Shown here: positions 41,587 through 51,159 of the stretch, in pieces | Layout of the letters: every line of letters begins with the position of its first letter | Numbering within the stretch: the stretch's first letter is position 1 | From: Streptomyces sp. NBC_01481 | GTDB lineage: Bacteria; Actinomycetota; Actinomycetes; Streptomycetales; Streptomycetaceae | Assembly: GCF_026339995.1 (NCBI RefSeq) | Contig: NZ_JAPEPT010000001.1 | Coordinates: 322,501 to 386,500 of the forward strand | Reading direction: 5' to 3' | Length of the DNA: 64,000 nt | The notes under the pieces: generated by a model | Seen by the model: only the letters and a program-made list of their open reading frames with translations | Told to the model about the DNA's origin: nothing | Database searches by the model: none | Made by a program: the position numbers and the translations under genes

Positions 41587-43239
41587 GTGCGGCCGGTAGG
41601 CAGCAAGTACCTGCTCGAGGAGCCCCTCGGGCGCGGCGCCACGGGTACCGTCTGGCGAGCGAGCCAGCGCGAGACCGCAGGCGCCGAGGCGGCCGTGGCC
41701 GGCCAGCCCGGCGAGACCGTCGCGATCAAGGTCCTCAAGGAGGAGCTGGCGAACGACGCGGACGTGGTGATGCGCTTCCTGCGCGAGCGCTCCGTCCTGC
41801 TCCGCCTGACCCACCCGAACATCGTGCGCACCCGCGACCTGGTCGTCGAGGGCGATCTCCTCGCGCTGGTCATGGACCTTGTCGACGGACCCGACCTGCA
41901 CCGCTACATCCGCGAGAACGGCCCCCTCACACCGGTCGCCGCCTCCCTGCTGACCGCCCAGATCGCGGACGCGCTGGCCGCCAGCCACGCCGACGGCGTC
42001 GTCCACCGCGACCTCAAGCCTGCGAACGTCCTGCTCAAGACCGACGCCGACGGCCAGATGCACCCGATGCTGACCGACTTCGGCATCGCGCGCCTCGCGG
42101 ACTCCCCGGGCCTGACCCGTACGCACGAATTCGTCGGCACACCCGCGTACGTCGCGCCGGAGTCCGCCGAGGGCCGCCCGCAGACGTCCGCCGTCGACAT
42201 CTACGGCGCGGGCATTCTGCTGTACGAACTGGTCACCGGCAGGCCCCCGTTCGCGGGCGGCACCGCGCTCGAAGTGCTCCACCGCCACCTGAGCGAGGAG
42301 CCCCGCCGCCCCACCACCGTCCCCGAGCCGCTGTGGACGGTCATAGAGCGCTGTCTGCGCAAGGAGCCCACCGAGCGGCCCAGCGCCGAGAACCTGGCCC
42401 GCGGGCTGCGCACGGTCGCGGCCGGTATCGGAGTGCACTCGTCCGCCGCGCAGGTCGAGGCCGCGCTCGGTGTCGCCGCGCTGCTCGCCCCGGACCCCGC
42501 GCCCGCCCAGGTCCCGCAGGTTCCGGGCGCCTCCGACGCGACGCAGGTCCTGCCGGGCAATGCCGGTTCGTACGACCCCAACGCGGCGACCAGCGTCATG
42601 CAGCAGACCGGCAACGCGCAGTCCGGCAACCCGCAGCAGGGCGCCGACCCGACCGCGGTCATGCCGCCCGTCCCGCCGGGCCAGCCGCGTCCGGAGGACC
42701 CGCACCCCTGGCAGTCCCAGCTGCAGGCGGCGCGCGACCGCAACGAGCAGACGCAGGTCCGGTACCTCGACCCGAGCCAGGACCCGCTGCGCCGCCGCCC
42801 GCAGCGCCAGCAGCAGCGGCCCCAGCAGCCGCCGATGCACCCGCAACAGCAGCAGTACGCGCCTCAGGCCCAGCCTCAGCGTCCTCAGCCCCCGCGCCCC
42901 CAGCCTCAGCGGCAGCAGTACGCCCCGCCGCCGCAACAACAGCAGTACGCGCCTCCGCAAGCGCCGCCCCAGCAGCCGGCACCGCGTCAGCCGAGGCCGC
43001 CGCGCCAGCGCAGCTCCAACCCGATGCGGATCCCGGGCCTCGGCTGCCTCAAGGGCTGCCTTTTCACGCTGGTCCTGCTCTTCGTCGCGGGCTGGCTGAT
43101 CTGGGAGCTGACGCCGCTCCAGGGATGGGTCGCCCAGGGCAAGAGCTACTGGGAGGCGATCGGTGACGGCATCTCGAAGCTGTCGGACCTGATCTCGGAG
43201 CTCGGCGGCAGTTCGGACACCCCCAACACGGGGCAGTAG
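41587..43239 (+). CDS. pkaA: Ser/Thr protein kinase PkaA
   Basis: A 550-residue membrane-anchored eukaryotic-like kinase. The kinase domain covers about residues 8-275: glycine loop LGRGATGTVW, ATP lysine K48, catalytic HRDLKPAN with D142, metal-binding D164 of DFG, and YVAPE. A Pro/Gln-rich linker of about 190 residues leads to one transmembrane helix near 490-515 (CLFTLVLLFVAGWLIWEL) and a short outer tail. The GTG start at 41587 has GGGAG eight bases before it and begins close to the kinase domain, as in S. coelicolor PkaA (543 residues, from memory). pkaB follows. Confidence 0.92.
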   Translation: MRPVGSKYLLEEPLGRGATGTVWRASQRETAGAEAAVAGQPGETVAIKVLKEELANDADVVMRFLRERSVLLRLTHPNIVRTRDLVVEGDLLALVMDLVDGPDLHRYIRENGPLTPVAASLLTAQIADALAASHADGVVHRDLKPANVLLKTDADGQMHPMLTDFGIARLADSPGLTRTHEFVGTPAYVAPESAEGRPQTSAVDIYGAGILLYELVTGRPPFAGGTALEVLHRHLSEEPRRPTTVPEPLWTVIERCLRKEPTERPSAENLARGLRTVAAGIGVHSSAAQVEAALGVAALLAPDPAPAQVPQVPGASDATQVLPGNAGSYDPNAATSVMQQTGNAQSGNPQQGADPTAVMPPVPPGQPRPEDPHPWQSQLQAARDRNEQTQVRYLDPSQDPLRRRPQRQQQRPQQPPMHPQQQQYAPQAQPQRPQPPRPQPQRQQYAPPPQQQQYAPPQAPPQQPAPRQPRPPRQRSSNPMRIPGLGCLKGCLFTLVLLFVAGWLIWELTPLQGWVAQGKSYWEAIGDGISKLSDLISELGGSSDTPNTGQ

Positions 43240-43261
43240 TAACGACTCTGCGGATTTGTCG

Positions 43262-43292
43262 ACTTCTGCGGCGTGATTTCTCCCGCAGAAGT
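43262..43292 (+). terminator. Hairpin between pkaA and pkaB
   Basis: ACTTCTGCGG and CCGCAGAAGT form a perfect 10-bp stem 22 bp after the pkaA stop. No T run. It may lower read-through into pkaB or stabilise the pkaA transcript. Confidence 0.55.
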
Positions 43293-43373
43293 GACAGTTG
43301 GCGCCATCCGGGGCACACAGCCCCCGGATGCCCGCGTACCTTGTGGGCAACGCCAGCCGCTGAGGGAGCAGTC

Positions 43374-44612
43374 TTGGCACGGAATATCGGCAGCCGCTAC
43401 ACCGCCCACCAGATCCTGGGGCGGGGCAGCGCCGGCACGGTGTGGCTCGGCGAGGGACCCGAAGGGCCCGTCGCCATCAAGCTGTTGCGCGAGGACCTGG
43501 CGTCGGACCAGGAGCTGGTCGGACGCTTCGTACAGGAGCGCACCGCCCTGCTCGCACTCGACCACCCCAAGGTCGTCGGAGTCCGCGACCTGGTCGTCGA
43601 CGGCAACGACCTCGCGCTCGTCATGGACCTCGTGCGCGGCACGGATCTGCGCACCCGTCTCGACCGGGAGCGCCGCCTCGCCCCCGAAGCGGCGGTCGCG
43701 ATCATCGCGGACGTAGCCGAAGGCCTCGCCGCGGCCCATGCCGCCGGAATCGTCCACCGCGACGTCAAGCCGGAGAACATCCTCCTCGACATGGAGGGCC
43801 CCCTCGGCCCGGCCGGATCCCACCCCGCGCTGCTCACCGACTTCGGCGTCGCCAAGTTGATCGACACCCCGCGCCGTACGAAGGCGACCCGGATCATCGG
43901 AACCCCGGACTATCTCGCCCCCGAGATCGTCGAGGGCCTGCCGCCCCGGGCAGCGGTCGACATCTACGCCCTGGCGACCGTTCTCTACGAGCTCCTCGCG
44001 GGCTTCACACCCTTCGGCGGCGGCCACCCCGGCGCGGTCCTGCGGCGCCATGTCACCGAGACCGTGGTCCCGCTGCCCGGCATCCCCGACGAGCTGTGGC
44101 AGCTCGTGGTCCAGTGCCTGGCCAAGGCCCCCGCCTCCCGGCTGCGCGCGTCCGAGCTGGCCAGCCGTCTGCACGAGCTGCTCCCGCTGCTGGCGGGGAT
44201 GCCGCCGCTGGACGTCGACGAGCCGGACGGCGAGCCCGCGCCGGAGTCGTACGAGGACCCCGCCCCCGCCACCCACGGCGAACCCCGCCGCCGTGGCGCC
44301 GTCCCCCTGGTCCCCGGCGCGGCCCCCGCGGACTCCAACCGCGACACCCACACCTCGATGCGCGTCCCGGCCCCGGACGAGCTCGCGGGCGGCGCCCGCG
44401 GCACGGCCCGCGCCCCTCGCACCCCTGGCCAGCGCCGCCCCGGCTCGGCCCGCCACAAGTCGGACGCGGTCCGTAAGCGCCGTATCACCCTGGGCGTCGC
44501 GGCACTCGCCGTGGCGGCCGCGGTGGGCGTCGGCGGCTGGCTCGCCACGAGCGACGACGGCGGGGACGCGCCCCCGCGGGACTCGAAGCAGTCGAGCCCG
44601 GCGGAACCCTAG
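43374..44612 (+). CDS. pkaB: Ser/Thr protein kinase PkaB
   Basis: A 412-residue kinase. Glycine loop [13 protein letters not shown] lysine K36, catalytic D130 in [13 protein letters not shown] aspartate D156 and YLAPE are all present. A variable Pro/Arg-rich linker leads to a single transmembrane helix near 375-395 ([20 protein letters not shown]) and a short acidic tail. The start is TTG at 43374 with GAGGGAG six bases upstream; the upstream ATG would add residues unlike the family. PkaA and PkaB are paired kinases in Streptomyces, possibly linked to the divergent FHA protein. Confidence 0.92.
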   Translation: MARNIGSRYTAHQILGRGSAGTVWLGEGPEGPVAIKLLREDLASDQELVGRFVQERTALLALDHPKVVGVRDLVVDGNDLALVMDLVRGTDLRTRLDRERRLAPEAAVAIIADVAEGLAAAHAAGIVHRDVKPENILLDMEGPLGPAGSHPALLTDFGVAKLIDTPRRTKATRIIGTPDYLAPEIVEGLPPRAAVDIYALATVLYELLAGFTPFGGGHPGAVLRRHVTETVVPLPGIPDELWQLVVQCLAKAPASRLRASELASRLHELLPLLAGMPPLDVDEPDGEPAPESYEDPAPATHGEPRRRGAVPLVPGAAPADSNRDTHTSMRVPAPDELAGGARGTARAPRTPGQRRPGSARHKSDAVRKRRITLGVAALAVAAAVGVGGWLATSDDGGDAPPRDSKQSSPAEP

Positions 44613-44661
44613 GCCGGGCCTGAGGGGTCTGGCTCCCGCGGCCAGCCGTTACGCTGGACCC

Positions 44662-45771
44662 GTGGCAGTCGTCGATGTATCCGAAGAGCTGAAGTCCCTC
44701 TCCTCGACCATGGGGTCGATCGAGGCCGTCCTGGACCTCGAAAAAATGAGGGCAGACATTGCTGTGCTCGAGGAGCAGGCCGCGGCCCCGTCCCTCTGGG
44801 ACGACCCGGAGGCGGCGCAGAAGATCACCAGCAAGCTTTCGCACCTCCAGGCCGAGCTCCGCAAGACCGAGGCGCTCCGCAGCCGGATCGACGACCTGAG
44901 CGTGCTCTTCGAGCTCGCCGAGGCCGAAGACGACGCGGATACCCTCGCCGAGGCCGAGTCCGAGCTGACGGATGTCCGCAAGGCGCTGGACGAGATGGAA
45001 GTCCGCACCCTCCTGTCCGGTCAGTACGACGAGCGCGAGGCGCTGGTCAACATCCGCGCCGAGGCCGGTGGCGTCGACGCCTCCGACTTCGCCGAGCGCC
45101 TGCAGCGCATGTATCTGCGCTGGGCCGAGCGGCACGGCTACTCCACCGAGGTCTACGAGACGTCGTACGCGGAAGAGGCCGGCATCAAGTCGACCACCTT
45201 CGTCGTGAAGGCCCCGTACGCCTACGGCACACTCTCCGTCGAGCAGGGCACCCACCGCCTGGTGCGCATCTCGCCGTTCGACAACCAGGGCCGCCGCCAG
45301 ACGTCCTTCGCGGGCGTCGAGGTGCTGCCCGTCGTCGAGCAGAGCGACCACGTCGAGATCGACGAGTCCGAACTGCGCATCGACGTCTACCGCGCGTCCG
45401 GCCCCGGCGGCCAGGGCGTCAACACGACGGACTCCGCTGTGCGGATCACGCACGTGCCGACCGGCATCGTGGTTTCCTGCCAGAACGAGCGCTCCCAGAT
45501 CCAGAACAAGGCGAGCGCGATGAATGTCCTTCAGGCCAAGCTCCTTGAGCGCCGCCGCCAGGAGGAGCAGGCACTCATGGACTCCCTCGGCAAGAGCGAG
45601 GGCGGCAACTCCTGGGGAAACCAGATGCGTTCGTACGTCCTGCACCCGTACCAGATGGTCAAGGACCTGCGCACGGAGTTCGAAGTGGGCAACCCGCAGG
45701 CGGTACTTGACGGCGAGATCGACGGCTTCCTCGAGGCCGGGATTCGCTGGCGCAAGCAGCAGGAGAAGTAA
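44662..45771 (+). CDS. prfB: Peptide chain release factor 2
   Basis: A 369-residue class I release factor that ends translation at UGA and UAA. It has the anticodon-like tripeptide SPF at 204-206 and the GGQ catalytic motif at 249-251 ([13 protein letters not shown]). Unlike many bacteria, the gene is read in one frame from a GTG start, with no in-frame UGA or programmed frameshift near codon 25; from general knowledge, actinobacterial prfB genes lack it. It lies 49 bp after pkaB and ends at a strong terminator. Confidence 0.98.
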   Translation: MAVVDVSEELKSLSSTMGSIEAVLDLEKMRADIAVLEEQAAAPSLWDDPEAAQKITSKLSHLQAELRKTEALRSRIDDLSVLFELAEAEDDADTLAEAESELTDVRKALDEMEVRTLLSGQYDEREALVNIRAEAGGVDASDFAERLQRMYLRWAERHGYSTEVYETSYAEEAGIKSTTFVVKAPYAYGTLSVEQGTHRLVRISPFDNQGRRQTSFAGVEVLPVVEQSDHVEIDESELRIDVYRASGPGGQGVNTTDSAVRITHVPTGIVVSCQNERSQIQNKASAMNVLQAKLLERRRQEEQALMDSLGKSEGGNSWGNQMRSYVLHPYQMVKDLRTEFEVGNPQAVLDGEIDGFLEAGIRWRKQQEK

Positions 45772-45788
45772 CAGCTCGCTTTGTCGAC

Positions 45789-45826
45789 AAGGGAACTGCC
45801 GCCCCGAGGGCGGCAGTTCCCTTTTA
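45789..45826 (+). terminator. prfB terminator
   Basis: A perfect 16-bp stem (AAGGGAACTGCCGCCC and its inverse), loop CGA, then TTTTA, 17 bp after the stop. Classic intrinsic terminator. Confidence 0.93.
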
Positions 45827-46041
45827 TGTCACAGTTGCTTCCCCGCAGGTCAGGCAACCGCCCCTATACCGGACATCGCACGCGCAACGAGCTTGACGCG
45901 TCCGCGGAAACTCGGAAAGCTGACGCGCGGCATGCGTATCTACTGGGGCGCGTGTGATTGGGGGCCGAACGAAACCGCCCCCAGCGGCAGTTGCCCCGGA
46001 CGCTGCTCCATTGACAATTAGCTACTGGGGGTAGCAGCCAG

Positions 46042-46698
46042 ATGACCAAGAAGACGCGGATCCGTGTAGCGCGTATAGCCGCCGGCGCGGTGATCGCCGC
46101 CGGTGCGTCGCTGACCGCCGCGGGCGCCGCCTCAGCCGTCGGTGTCGACATCAACGTGGGTCCCCTTGAGGCGCGGGTCAACGCCAACGAGAACGGCGTC
46201 GACGCCGGTATCGGTGTCGACGACGACCTGGACCCGAGCCCGACCGACCCCGTTCCGACCGAGCCGACCGACCCGGGCCCCACCGACCCGATTCCGACCG
46301 AGCCGACCGACCCGGGCCCCACCGACCCGATTCCGACCGAGCCGACCGACCCGGGTCCGACGGGCAAGCCGACCGACAAGCCCACCGGGAAGCCGACCGG
46401 CAAGCCCGACAAGCCCGGCAAGCCGACCAGTGACCCGTCCGAGGACCCCTCCGAGGACCCGGGCAACGCCAACGGTGGCTCCGGTAACGACAACAACCCC
46501 AACGGTGGCTCGGACAACACCGACACCGACAGCGCCGGCTCCCAGCCGGTCGAGCAGGGCAAGGCCAAGGAGGAGCTGGCGGAGACCGGCGCCGCCGAGA
46601 CCACCTTCCTGCTCATCGGTGCCGCGACGATGATCGCCGGTGGCATCGGCTTCCGCATGCTGCCGCGTCTCGCCGGTGGTGGCCGTACCGCTGTGTAA
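46042..46698 (+). CDS. LAETG sortase-anchored surface protein
   Basis: A 218-residue exported protein. Residues 1-32 are a Sec signal peptide with cleavage predicted after ASA (30-32). A short conserved domain (VGVDINVGPLEARVNANENGV) is followed by Pro/Thr repeats, a Lys/Gly/Asn-rich stalk and the class E sortase signal LAETG at 179-183, then a hydrophobic helix and a basic tail. Class E sortases anchor chaplins and similar proteins to the Streptomyces wall. No other recognised domain, so the role is likely structural. Ends at its own strong terminator. Confidence 0.9.
   Translation: MTKKTRIRVARIAAGAVIAAGASLTAAGAASAVGVDINVGPLEARVNANENGVDAGIGVDDDLDPSPTDPVPTEPTDPGPTDPIPTEPTDPGPTDPIPTEPTDPGPTGKPTDKPTGKPTGKPDKPGKPTSDPSEDPSEDPGNANGGSGNDNNPNGGSDNTDTDSAGSQPVEQGKAKEELAETGAAETTFLLIGAATMIAGGIGFRMLPRLAGGGRTAV
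46241..46360 (+). repeat. In-frame 39-bp tandem repeat coding for Pro/Thr repeats
   Basis: About 2.7 copies of a 13-codon unit coding PTEPTDPGPTDPI inside the LAETG protein gene; two copies are nearly identical in DNA. Slippage could change stalk length between strains. Confidence 0.8.
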
Positions 46699-46745
46699 GC
46701 GGATATAGGCGGATGTAAGCGGCTGCAAGTCGAAACATCACACAG

Positions 46746-46790
46746 AAGGAGGGCCCGGGGTGCGCTTCAGCACCCCGGGCCCTCCTTTGC
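46746..46790 (+). terminator. Terminator after the LAETG protein gene
   Basis: A perfect 18-bp stem (AAGGAGGGCCCGGGGTGC and its inverse), loop GCTTCA, then TTTGC. It also precedes the convergent small membrane protein gene, so it may serve both strands. Confidence 0.9.
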
Positions 46791-46797
46791 GTATGTC

Positions 46798-46992
46798 CTA
46801 GGCGGTCTGGTGCGCCGCCAGCAGCGCCACCGCCGCTATCAGCACCACCAGCAAGGTCAGCAGTGCCACGGGGCTCAGGCCGCCGAGGGGGCCCTCCTGC
46901 TGCAGCCGCTCGCGGTTCGCCCGGCAGACCGGGCAGCGACCCTCTGTGACCGGGGCCGCGCAGTTGGCGCACACCAATCGGTCGTAGGTCAT
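46798..46992 (-). CDS. Small zinc-ribbon membrane protein
   Basis: A 64-residue protein that is easy to miss. It has two CxxC pairs (C8-x2-C11 and C20-x2-C23) typical of a zinc ribbon, then a charged linker and one hydrophobic helix (residues 41-60, VALLTLLVVLIAAVALLAA). A very strong ribosome site (GGAGGAGGAG) lies before the ATG, which supports translation. Small zinc-ribbon tail-anchored proteins beside ftsEX occur in other Streptomyces, but the function is unknown. Confidence 0.75.
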   Translation of the reverse strand: MTYDRLVCANCAAPVTEGRCPVCRANRERLQQEGPLGGLSPVALLTLLVVLIAAVALLAAHQTA

Positions 46993-47241
46993 GCGCTCTC
47001 CTCCTCCCGCGCGCCGGAGCCGCAGGCGCGGACCGTAAGCACAGTTCTCTCCCGACAACGCTCGGGGAAACGCGACTGTTCCCCTACCACTGTGCCAGCT
47101 CGCGCGCTTTTCGGCGCGGCCCGCCGGATTACGCCCATTCCGTGACCGGACAAACCGCGCAACCCGTGACGCCGACTGCGAGCGGCAGCCCGCTTCGCGT
47201 AGTGTCTCGCTCACCTACCCCCGGCCGACCGTGGTGCACCC

Positions 47242-47931
47242 GTGATCCGATTCGACAACGTCTCCAAGACCTACCCCAAGCAGAGCCGCCCCGCCCTGCG
47301 CGACGTATCTCTCGACATCGCCAAGGGGGAGTTCGTCTTCCTCGTCGGCTCGTCCGGTTCCGGCAAGTCGACCTTCCTGCGGCTCGTTCTGCGCGAGGAG
47401 CGCGCCAGCCAGGGCCTGGTCCACGTCCTCGGCAAGGACCTCGCCAGACTGTCCAACTGGAAAGTGCCGCACATGCGCCGCCAGCTCGGGACCGTCTTCC
47501 AGGACTTCCGCCTCCTGCCGAACAAGACCGTCGCCGAGAACGTGGCCTTCGCCCAGGAGGTCATCGGCAAGCCGCGCGGTGAGATCCGCAAGGCTGTGCC
47601 CCAGGTTCTCGACCTCGTCGGCCTCGGCGGCAAGGAGGACCGGATGCCCGGTGAGCTCTCCGGCGGTGAGCAGCAGCGCGTCGCGATCGCGCGGGCCTTC
47701 GTCAACCGCCCCATGCTGCTGATCGCGGACGAGCCGACCGGCAACCTCGACCCGCAGACCTCCGTGGGCATCATGAAGCTGCTGGACCGGATCAACAGGA
47801 CCGGTACCACCGTGATCATGGCGACCCACGACCAGAACATCGTCGACCAGATGCGCAAGCGCGTCATCGAGCTCGAAAAGGGCCGTCTCGTCCGCGACCA
47901 GGCACGCGGCGTCTACGGCTACCAGCACTGA
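47242..47931 (+). CDS. ftsE: Cell-division ABC ATPase FtsE
   Basis: A 229-residue ATPase. Walker [10 protein letters not shown], signature [14 protein letters not shown], Walker [13 protein letters not shown] and switch ATHD. FtsE works with FtsX at the division site and on the membrane to switch on peptidoglycan hydrolases. It begins with GTG and is followed 9 bp later by ftsX. Upstream 249 bp hold its promoter. Confidence 0.97.
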   Translation: MIRFDNVSKTYPKQSRPALRDVSLDIAKGEFVFLVGSSGSGKSTFLRLVLREERASQGLVHVLGKDLARLSNWKVPHMRRQLGTVFQDFRLLPNKTVAENVAFAQEVIGKPRGEIRKAVPQVLDLVGLGGKEDRMPGELSGGEQQRVAIARAFVNRPMLLIADEPTGNLDPQTSVGIMKLLDRINRTGTTVIMATHDQNIVDQMRKRVIELEKGRLVRDQARGVYGYQH

Positions 47932-47940
47932 AAGGACGCC

Positions 47941-48858
47941 ATGCGCGCCCAGTTCGTCCTGTCGGAGATCGGCGTCGGTCTCCGCCGTAATCTCACGATG
48001 ACCTTCGCCGTCATCGTCTCCGTAGCCCTTTCACTCGCCCTGTTCGGCGGTGCGCTGCTCATGCGTGAGCAGGTCAGCACGATGAAGGACTTCTGGTACG
48101 ACAAGGTCAACGTCTCGATCTTCCTCTGCAACAAGAACGACGCGGCGACCTCTCCCAAGTGCGCCAAGGGAGCCGTAACCGCCCAGCAGAAGCAGCAGAT
48201 CGAGGCCGATCTCAAGAAGATGGACGTGGTCGACGTCGTCCACCACGAGACGGCCGAAGAGGCGTACAAGCACTACCGGGACCAGTATGGCGACACCCCC
48301 ATCGCGTCCACCATCACGCCGGACCAGATGCAGGAGTCGTTCCGCGTGAAGCTGGACGATCCCGAGAAGTACAAGGTCGTGGCAACCGCCTTCGCGGGCC
48401 GCGACGGCGTGCAGTCCGTCCAGGACCAGCGCAACATCCTGGAGAACCTGTTCTCCCTGATGAACGGCATGAACATCGCCGCGCTCTTCGTGATGGCGCT
48501 GATGCTGGTCATTGCGCTGATGCTGATCGTCAACACCGTGCGTGTTTCGGCGTTCAGCCGCAGGCGTGAAACCGGAATCATGCGGCTGGTGGGAGCATCC
48601 AGCTTCTACATCCAGATGCCGTTCATCATGGAAGCCGCATTCGCCGGTCTGCTGGGCGGTGTTGTCGCCTCCGCGATGCTGCTGGTCGGCAGATACTTCC
48701 TGATCGACCACGGTCTCGCGCTCTCCGAGAAGATGCAGTTGGTCAACTTCATCGGCTGGGACGCCGTGGTCACCAAACTGCCCCTGGTGATCGCAATTGG
48801 GCTGTTGATGCCCGCCATGGCGGCTTTCATCGCATTGCGCAAGTATCTCAAGGTGTGA
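47941..48858 (+). CDS. ftsX: Cell-division ABC permease FtsX
   Basis: A 305-residue protein with one helix near residues 20-42, a large extracellular domain (about 45-165) that contacts hydrolases in other bacteria, and three C-terminal helices (MLVIALMLIVNTVRVSAFSR ends the first). Forms the FtsEX complex that controls wall cutting during septation. AAAGGA precedes the ATG. The S41 protease gene follows; in Streptomyces this order (ftsE-ftsX-protease-smpB) is conserved, from memory. Confidence 0.95.
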   Translation: MRAQFVLSEIGVGLRRNLTMTFAVIVSVALSLALFGGALLMREQVSTMKDFWYDKVNVSIFLCNKNDAATSPKCAKGAVTAQQKQQIEADLKKMDVVDVVHHETAEEAYKHYRDQYGDTPIASTITPDQMQESFRVKLDDPEKYKVVATAFAGRDGVQSVQDQRNILENLFSLMNGMNIAALFVMALMLVIALMLIVNTVRVSAFSRRRETGIMRLVGASSFYIQMPFIMEAAFAGLLGGVVASAMLLVGRYFLIDHGLALSEKMQLVNFIGWDAVVTKLPLVIAIGLLMPAMAAFIALRKYLKV

Positions 48859-48869
48859 CAAGCGCCCCT

Positions 48870-48905
48870 GGCGCCGTCCGGCCAACCGCCGTACGGCGCC
48901 GTTTG
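48870..48905 (+). terminator. Hairpin after ftsX
   Basis: GGCGCCGT and ACGGCGCC form an 8-bp stem 12 bp after the ftsX stop, followed by GTTTG. Probable weak terminator that splits ftsEX from the protease gene. Confidence 0.5.
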
Positions 48906-48925
48906 CTTGTCCTAGAGTGGGCGCC

Positions 48926-50070
48926 ATGCCGGGCCCGGAGTTCTGCCCTCGGCCCCGCCGCATCCGCCGCGGGGCGGCCCTGACATTGGTCTTCGCAAGT
49001 GTTCTGGCCACCGCGGCCGCCACCAACTCCCTGCCGCACGACGACGAGAACGAGCCGCGCCTTGTCGCGAATACGGCCGCCGCGACCGTCGACGACGTCG
49101 CCCGTGCCGCCGCCGAGGCGATGGCCGACGGCAAGTCCGGCACCGAGGCCGCCGAGGCGGCCGTCAGCCGCAGCGGGGACCGCTGGGGCGCGGTCTACGA
49201 CAAGAGCGAGTACGAGGAGTTCGAGCAGGCCCTCGACGGCGAGTACACCGGCGTCGGGCTCACGGCCAGGCGCGCCGCCGGCGGGCAGGTCGAGGTCGCC
49301 GAGGTCCAGCCCGGCGGCCCCGCCTCCAAGGCGGGCATCAGGGCCGGTGATCTGCTGCGTACGATCGACGGCCTCCCGGTCGCCGAGCGCCCCGTCACCG
49401 AGGTGGTGGCACTGCTGCGCGGCGGCGACCGCACGTCGTCATCGGCCTCCAGCGGGGCGGCCGTGCGTGGACGGAGAAGCTGGTGCGCACCACGCTGAGC
49501 ACCCGGGCGGTCACCGTCCAGCGCCTCCAGGGCGGGGCAGTAATGATCAAGGTCGCCTCCTTCACCAAGGGGTCGGGCGCCCGGGTGCGCGAGGCGGTGC
49601 AGGACGCCCCCGCGGGCGTCGGCGTCCTGCTGGATCTGCGGGGCAACGCCGGGGGACTGGTCGCCGAGGCCGTCAGTGCCGCCTCCGCCTTCCTGGACGG
49701 CGGTCTGGTGGCCACGTACGACATAAGGGGCGAGCAGCGTGCCCTGTACGCGACCCCTGGCGGCGACACCACCAGACCCGTCGTCGCCCTGGTCGACAGC
49801 GGCACGATGAGCGCGGCCGAGCTGGTCACCGGGGCTTTGCAGGACCGCGGCCGGGCGATCACGGTCGGTTCGCGCACCTTCGGCAAGGGCTCGGTCCAGA
49901 TGCCCAGCCGCCTGCCCGACGGTTCGGTCGCCGAGCTGACTGTCGGCCATTACCGCACTCCGGCCGGTCACAGCGTCGACGGGCGCGGCATCACCCCGGA
50001 CCTCGCCGCGAGCGAGAGGGCCGAGGATCGGGCCCAGACGGTATTGAGTGGCCTCGGGGGCGGGTCTTAG
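48926..50070 (+). pseudogene. S41 (CtpA-type) PDZ protease, interrupted by a frameshift
   Basis: The two halves of one protease lie in different frames. The 5' half (48926 to about 49434) has a signal/transmembrane segment and a PDZ domain (GVGLTARRAAGGQVEVAEVQ, then GGPASKAGIRAGDLL). The 3' half (to 50070) has the S41 core with catalytic serine in DSGTMSAAE and lysine in FGKGSVQ. The reading switches at about 49425-49436 (GGCGACCGCACGTCG) and is restored by adding one base, so a one-base deletion or a sequencing error is the likely cause; total length 1145 is one short of a multiple of three. Without repair the product ends near 49498 and lacks the catalytic core. Normally such enzymes trim exported proteins or tails of LpxTG-like partners. 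Confidence 0.85.
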
Positions 50071-50088
50071 TGCGAAAATGACCGCACT

Positions 50089-50568
50089 ATGGCTAAGGAA
50101 AAAGGGCGCAAGCTGATCGCGCAGAACAAGAAGGCGCGGCACGACTACACCATCCTCGACACCTACGAGTGCGGTCTCGTGCTGACAGGTACCGAGGTGA
50201 AGTCGCTGCGTCAGGGGCGGGCCTCGCTGGTGGACGGCTTCGTCCAGATCGACGCCCACGAGGCGTGGCTGCACAACGTGCACGTCCCGGAGTACACGCA
50301 GGGGACGTGGACCAACCACAGCGCGCGGCGCAAGCGGAAGCTGCTGATGCACCGCGCCGAGATCGACAAGCTCGAGTCGAAGTCGCAGGAGACCGGCCAC
50401 ACCATCGTGCCGCTGGTGCTGTATTTCAAGGACGGCCGGGCGAAGGTCGAGATCGCGCTGGCGAAGGGCAAGAAGGAGTACGACAAGCGGCAGACGCTGC
50501 GCGAGAAGCAGGACCGGCGCGAGACGGACCGTGCCGTCTCGGCCGCGAAGAAGCGCCAGCGGGCCTGA
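50089..50568 (+). CDS. smpB: SsrA-binding protein SmpB
   Basis: A 159-residue RNA-binding protein that delivers tmRNA to stalled ribosomes. N-terminal OB-fold with [18 protein letters not shown] and the conserved [14 protein letters not shown], then the basic C-terminal tail [19 protein letters not shown] that enters the decoding centre. Normal length. It lies 143 bp before ssrA, the usual paired arrangement. Confidence 0.97.
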   Translation: MAKEKGRKLIAQNKKARHDYTILDTYECGLVLTGTEVKSLRQGRASLVDGFVQIDAHEAWLHNVHVPEYTQGTWTNHSARRKRKLLMHRAEIDKLESKSQETGHTIVPLVLYFKDGRAKVEIALAKGKKEYDKRQTLREKQDRRETDRAVSAAKKRQRA

Positions 50569-50711
50569 CCTCCGGCGGGCCTGAGCTCCAGCAGGTCTGA
50601 CCTGCGGGGACCCGCCCCGGAGGAATAGGCTGGCACGGTCGTGCGTTGGTCACGTACGATGGCACCTGCCCCTCACAGCAAGGGGCGCAGTGCAGTTTGA
50701 AAAATCAACAT

Positions 50712-51093
50712 GGGGATGATCGGTTTCGACAGCGGATGTCGAAGCAGGGGAAGCGAGCCGAGGAAGCGGCAATGATCTCGTTAACCATATGTCGCAACCA
50801 ATAATCGCCACTTCCAAGAGCGATTCCCGCGCCTTCGCGCTCGCTGCCTAATTAGCAGCTAGCGAAGGCCTTCGGGTGTCAGCCCGGGGCTGTTCCCGAC
50901 CCGGATCCTGGCATCATCTAGGGAACTAAACCTCTAAGCCCGGTCACGGGGCGTAGAGGGAAATCAAACAGTGACTGAGCCCGTCGGAGACTTGTCCGCG
51001 AGATCTCCGGGGCTGAGAAAATCGAAGCGGACTGCGCTCGGAGAAGCCCTGATTCTGCACCGTTGGACGCGGGTTCGATTCCCGCCATCTCCA
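50712..51093 (+). ncRNA. ssrA: tmRNA (transfer-messenger RNA)
   Basis: About 382 nt. The 5' acceptor GGGGATGATCGG pairs with the 3' end ATCTCC-A; the T arm GGGTTCGATTCCC is intact; 3' CCA is not encoded. The tag reading frame starts at GCC 50807 and ends at TAA 50849, coding ATSKSDSRAFALAA. Pseudoknot segments surround it. tmRNA rescues ribosomes on broken mRNA and tags the product for degradation. Confidence 0.96.
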
Positions 51094-51109
51094 CTCATCC
51101 CATGCGTCA

Positions 51110-51142
51110 AAGGCCCGGCTGCTACGGCAGACCGGGCCTTCG
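51110..51142 (+). terminator. ssrA terminator
   Basis: AAGGCCCGG-CTGC, loop TACG, GCAG-A-CCGGGCCTT: a 13-bp stem with one bulged A, then TC. It lies 16 bp past the mature tmRNA end. Confidence 0.85.
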
Positions 51143-51159
51143 TCGTGTTGTGCCGCAGG

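Noticed and set aside
44662..44760. prfB programmed frameshift
   Set aside because: The frame is continuous from the GTG start; no in-frame UGA near codon 25.
46241..46360. 39-bp repeats as a CRISPR-like array
   Set aside because: Repeats touch without spacers and code in-frame for Pro/Thr stalk repeats; no cas genes.
49425..49436. Programmed ribosomal frameshift in the S41 protease
   Set aside because: No slippery heptamer or downstream stimulatory structure seen; a deletion or sequencing error fits better.
50712..51142. Prophage or island integrated at the tmRNA 3' end
   Set aside because: ssrA is a common attachment site, but no integrase, repeated attachment sequence or foreign genes follow.
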